Assembly (NCBI RefSeq): GCF_009467805.1
Contig: NZ_WIAY01000001.1
Span: 376,982-440,981, forward strand
Direction: 5' to 3'
Source: Stenotrophomonas nematodicola
Lineage (GTDB): Bacteria; Pseudomonadota; Gammaproteobacteria; Xanthomonadales; Xanthomonadaceae
Length of the DNA stretch: 64,000 bases
Positions 62,582 through 64,000 of this stretch are shown here, one piece after another. The first letter of the stretch is position 1. The number at the start of each line of letters is the position of its first letter. The notes beneath the pieces were generated by a model, which was not told the DNA's origin, did no database searches, and worked only from the letters and a program-made list of their open reading frames with translations. The translations under genes and the position numbers were made by a program.

Positions 62582-64000
62582 TCAGGCAGCAACCGTCTTG
62601 GCCACGTCCTGGTAATCCTCGATCTGGTCGAAGTTCATGTAGCGGTAGATGTCCTTGCTGCTGGCATCCAGCACGCCGATATCGGCCATGTACTCTTCCC
62701 TGGTCGGGATGCGACCCAGACGCGAGCAGATGGCGGCCAGCTCTGCCGACCCCAGGTACACGTTGGAGTTGCGGCCCAGGCGGTTCGGGAAGTTGCGGGT
62801 CGAGGTCGAGAACACCGTCGCGCCCTCACGCACCTGCGCCTGGTTGCCCATGCACAGCGAGCAGCCCGGCATTTCCATGCGCGCGCCGGCGGTGCCGAAG
62901 GTGCCGTAGTGGCCTTCCTTGGTCAGCTCCGAGGCGTCCATCTTGGTCGGCGGAGCCACCCACAGTTTGGTCGGAATGTCGCGCTTGCCTTCCAGCAGCT
63001 TGGCGGCCGCACGGAAGTGGCCGATGTTGGTCATGCACGACCCGATGAACACTTCATCGATGGCCGCACCGGCCACGTCCGACAGCGTCTTGACGTCGTC
63101 CGGATCGTTCGGGCAGGCCACGATCGGCTCGTGGATATCGGCCAGGTCGATCTCGATGACGGCGGCGTACTCGGCGTCGGCATCCGGCTCCAGCAGCGCC
63201 GGGTTGGCCAGCCAGGCCTCCATCTTCTCGATGCGACGCGCCAGCGAACGGGCGTCCTGGTAACCCTCGGCGATCATCCACTTCAGCAGCGTGATGTTGC
63301 TGGTGAGGTACTCGATGATCGGCTCCTTGTTCAGGCGCACCGAGCAGCCGGCGGCCGAACGTTCGGCCGACGCATCGGACAGTTCGAACGCCTGCTCGAC
63401 CTTCAGGTCCGGCAGGCCTTCGATTTCCAGGATGCGGCCGGAGAAGATGTTCTTCTTGCCGGCCTTGGCGACCGTCAGCAGGCCCGACTTGATCGCGTAC
63501 AGCGGAATCGCGTTGACCAGGTCGCGCAGGGTCACGCCGGGCTGCATCGTGCCCTTGAAACGCACCAGCACCGATTCGGGCATGTCCAGCGGCATGACGC
63601 CGGTGGCGGCGGCGAAGGCGACCAGACCCGAGCCGGCCGGGAACGAAATGCCCACCGGGAAACGGGTGTGCGAGTCGCCGCCGGTGCCGACGGTGTCAGG
63701 CAGCAGCATGCGGTTGAGCCAGCTGTGGATCACACCGTCGCCCGGACGCAGCGAGATGCCGCCACGGGTGGAGATGAACTCCGGCAGGGTGTGGTGGGTC
63801 TTGACGTCCACCGGCTTCGGGTAGGCGGCGGTGTGGCAGAACGACTGCATGACCAGGTCGGCCGAGAAGCCCAGGCAGGCCAGGTCCTTCAGCTCGTCGC
63901 GGGTCATCGGGCCGGTGGTGTCCTGCGAGCCCACCGAGGTCATCTTCGGTTCGCAGTAGGTGCCCGGGCGCATGCCCTTGCCTTCCGGCAGGCCACAGGC
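62582..64000 (-). CDS. acnB: Aconitate hydratase B, C-terminal part
   Basis: The frame is open to the right edge, so about 472 of the usual about 865 residues are present and the start is outside. The TCA-cycle enzyme converting citrate to isocitrate. The sequence has [39 protein letters not shown] and the Fe-S cluster Cys residues in [10 protein letters not shown] and [10 protein letters not shown]. Very similar to E. coli AcnB. Marks the end of the motility locus. Confidence 0.97.
   Translation of the reverse strand, partial: ACGLPEGKGMRPGTYCEPKMTSVGSQDTTGPMTRDELKDLACLGFSADLVMQSFCHTAAYPKPVDVKTHHTLPEFISTRGGISLRPGDGVIHSWLNRMLLPDTVGTGGDSHTRFPVGISFPAGSGLVAFAAATGVMPLDMPESVLVRFKGTMQPGVTLRDLVNAIPLYAIKSGLLTVAKAGKKNIFSGRILEIEGLPDLKVEQAFELSDASAERSAAGCSVRLNKEPIIEYLTSNITLLKWMIAEGYQDARSLARRIEKMEAWLANPALLEPDADAEYAAVIEIDLADIHEPIVACPNDPDDVKTLSDVAGAAIDEVFIGSCMTNIGHFRAAAKLLEGKRDIPTKLWVAPPTKMDASELTKEGHYGTFGTAGARMEMPGCSLCMGNQAQVREGATVFSTSTRNFPNRLGRNSNVYLGSAELAAICSRLGRIPTREEYMADIGVLDASSKDIYRYMNFDQIEDYQDVAKTVAA

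Noticed and set aside
62649..63824. Plus-strand frames opposite acnB
   Set aside because: They lie antisense to a well-conserved AcnB coding sequence and show no features of their own.

Overview
The window is one long flagellar and chemotaxis locus from a GC-rich gammaproteobacterium. Gene order and protein sequences point to Xanthomonadaceae, most likely Stenotrophomonas. The reasons are an rpoN copy inside the flagellar cluster next to fleQ, fliR followed by a GGDEF/EAL gene and then flhB, several tandem flagellins, and GTAG-headed palindromes like the REP elements known from S. maltophilia. Genus is inferred; no rRNA or other marker lies here. Almost everything is on the + strand. The exceptions are a minus-strand toxin island at 28.3-32.3 kb and acnB at the right edge.

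Layout. 1-7.5 kb: end of flgK, flgL, four tandem flagellin genes, a structured tail and a strong terminator. 7.6-10.5 kb: fliD, fliS, a FliT-like gene, an atypical PilZ gene. 10.6-14.8 kb: regulators (LuxR-type response regulator, rpoN, single receiver, fleQ). 15.1-26 kb: export apparatus and basal body genes fliE-F-G-H-I-J-K and fliL-M-N-O-P-Q-R. 26.2-28.3 kb: MHYT-GGDEF-EAL gene. 28.3-32.3 kb, minus strand: type VI secretion effector island reading PAAR, DUF4123 chaperone, Tox-REase-5 toxin, Imm52-like immunity, then a beheaded second toxin and a second immunity gene created by a duplication that also copied the tail of the EAL gene. 32.5-42.1 kb: flhB, flhA, flhF, flhG, fliA, cheY, cheZ, cheA. 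42.2-46.1 kb: motC, motD, a ParC-like ATPase and a ParP-like CheW protein with four 99-bp repeats. 46.1-61.2 kb: second chemotaxis set (STAS, cheY, cheA, chemoreceptor, YcgR-like, cheW, small exported protein, two chemoreceptors, cheR, cheD, cheB). 61.2-62.5 kb: unknown exported protein. 62.6-64 kb: 3' part of acnB.

How it works together. FleQ and sigma-54 should start the cascade: sequences matching the -24/-12 promoter precede fliE, fliL, flhB and fliD. These operons supply the basal body, the export gate and fliA. FliA-type promoters with the TAAAG or TCAAG box, an 11-12 base spacer and GCCGNTAN then precede the late genes: flagellin 1, fliD, fliS, motC, the STAS-cheY-cheA set, chemoreceptor 1, the YcgR-like gene (weak), cheW, the small exported gene and chemoreceptor 3. 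Cyclic di-GMP input is built in through the GGDEF/EAL protein, FleQ, the YcgR-like protein and an atypical PilZ protein. FlhF, FlhG and ParC/ParP-like proteins suggest polar placement of flagellum and chemotaxis arrays.

The most unusual part is the antibacterial toxin island in the middle of this core locus and the record of module replacement it carries.
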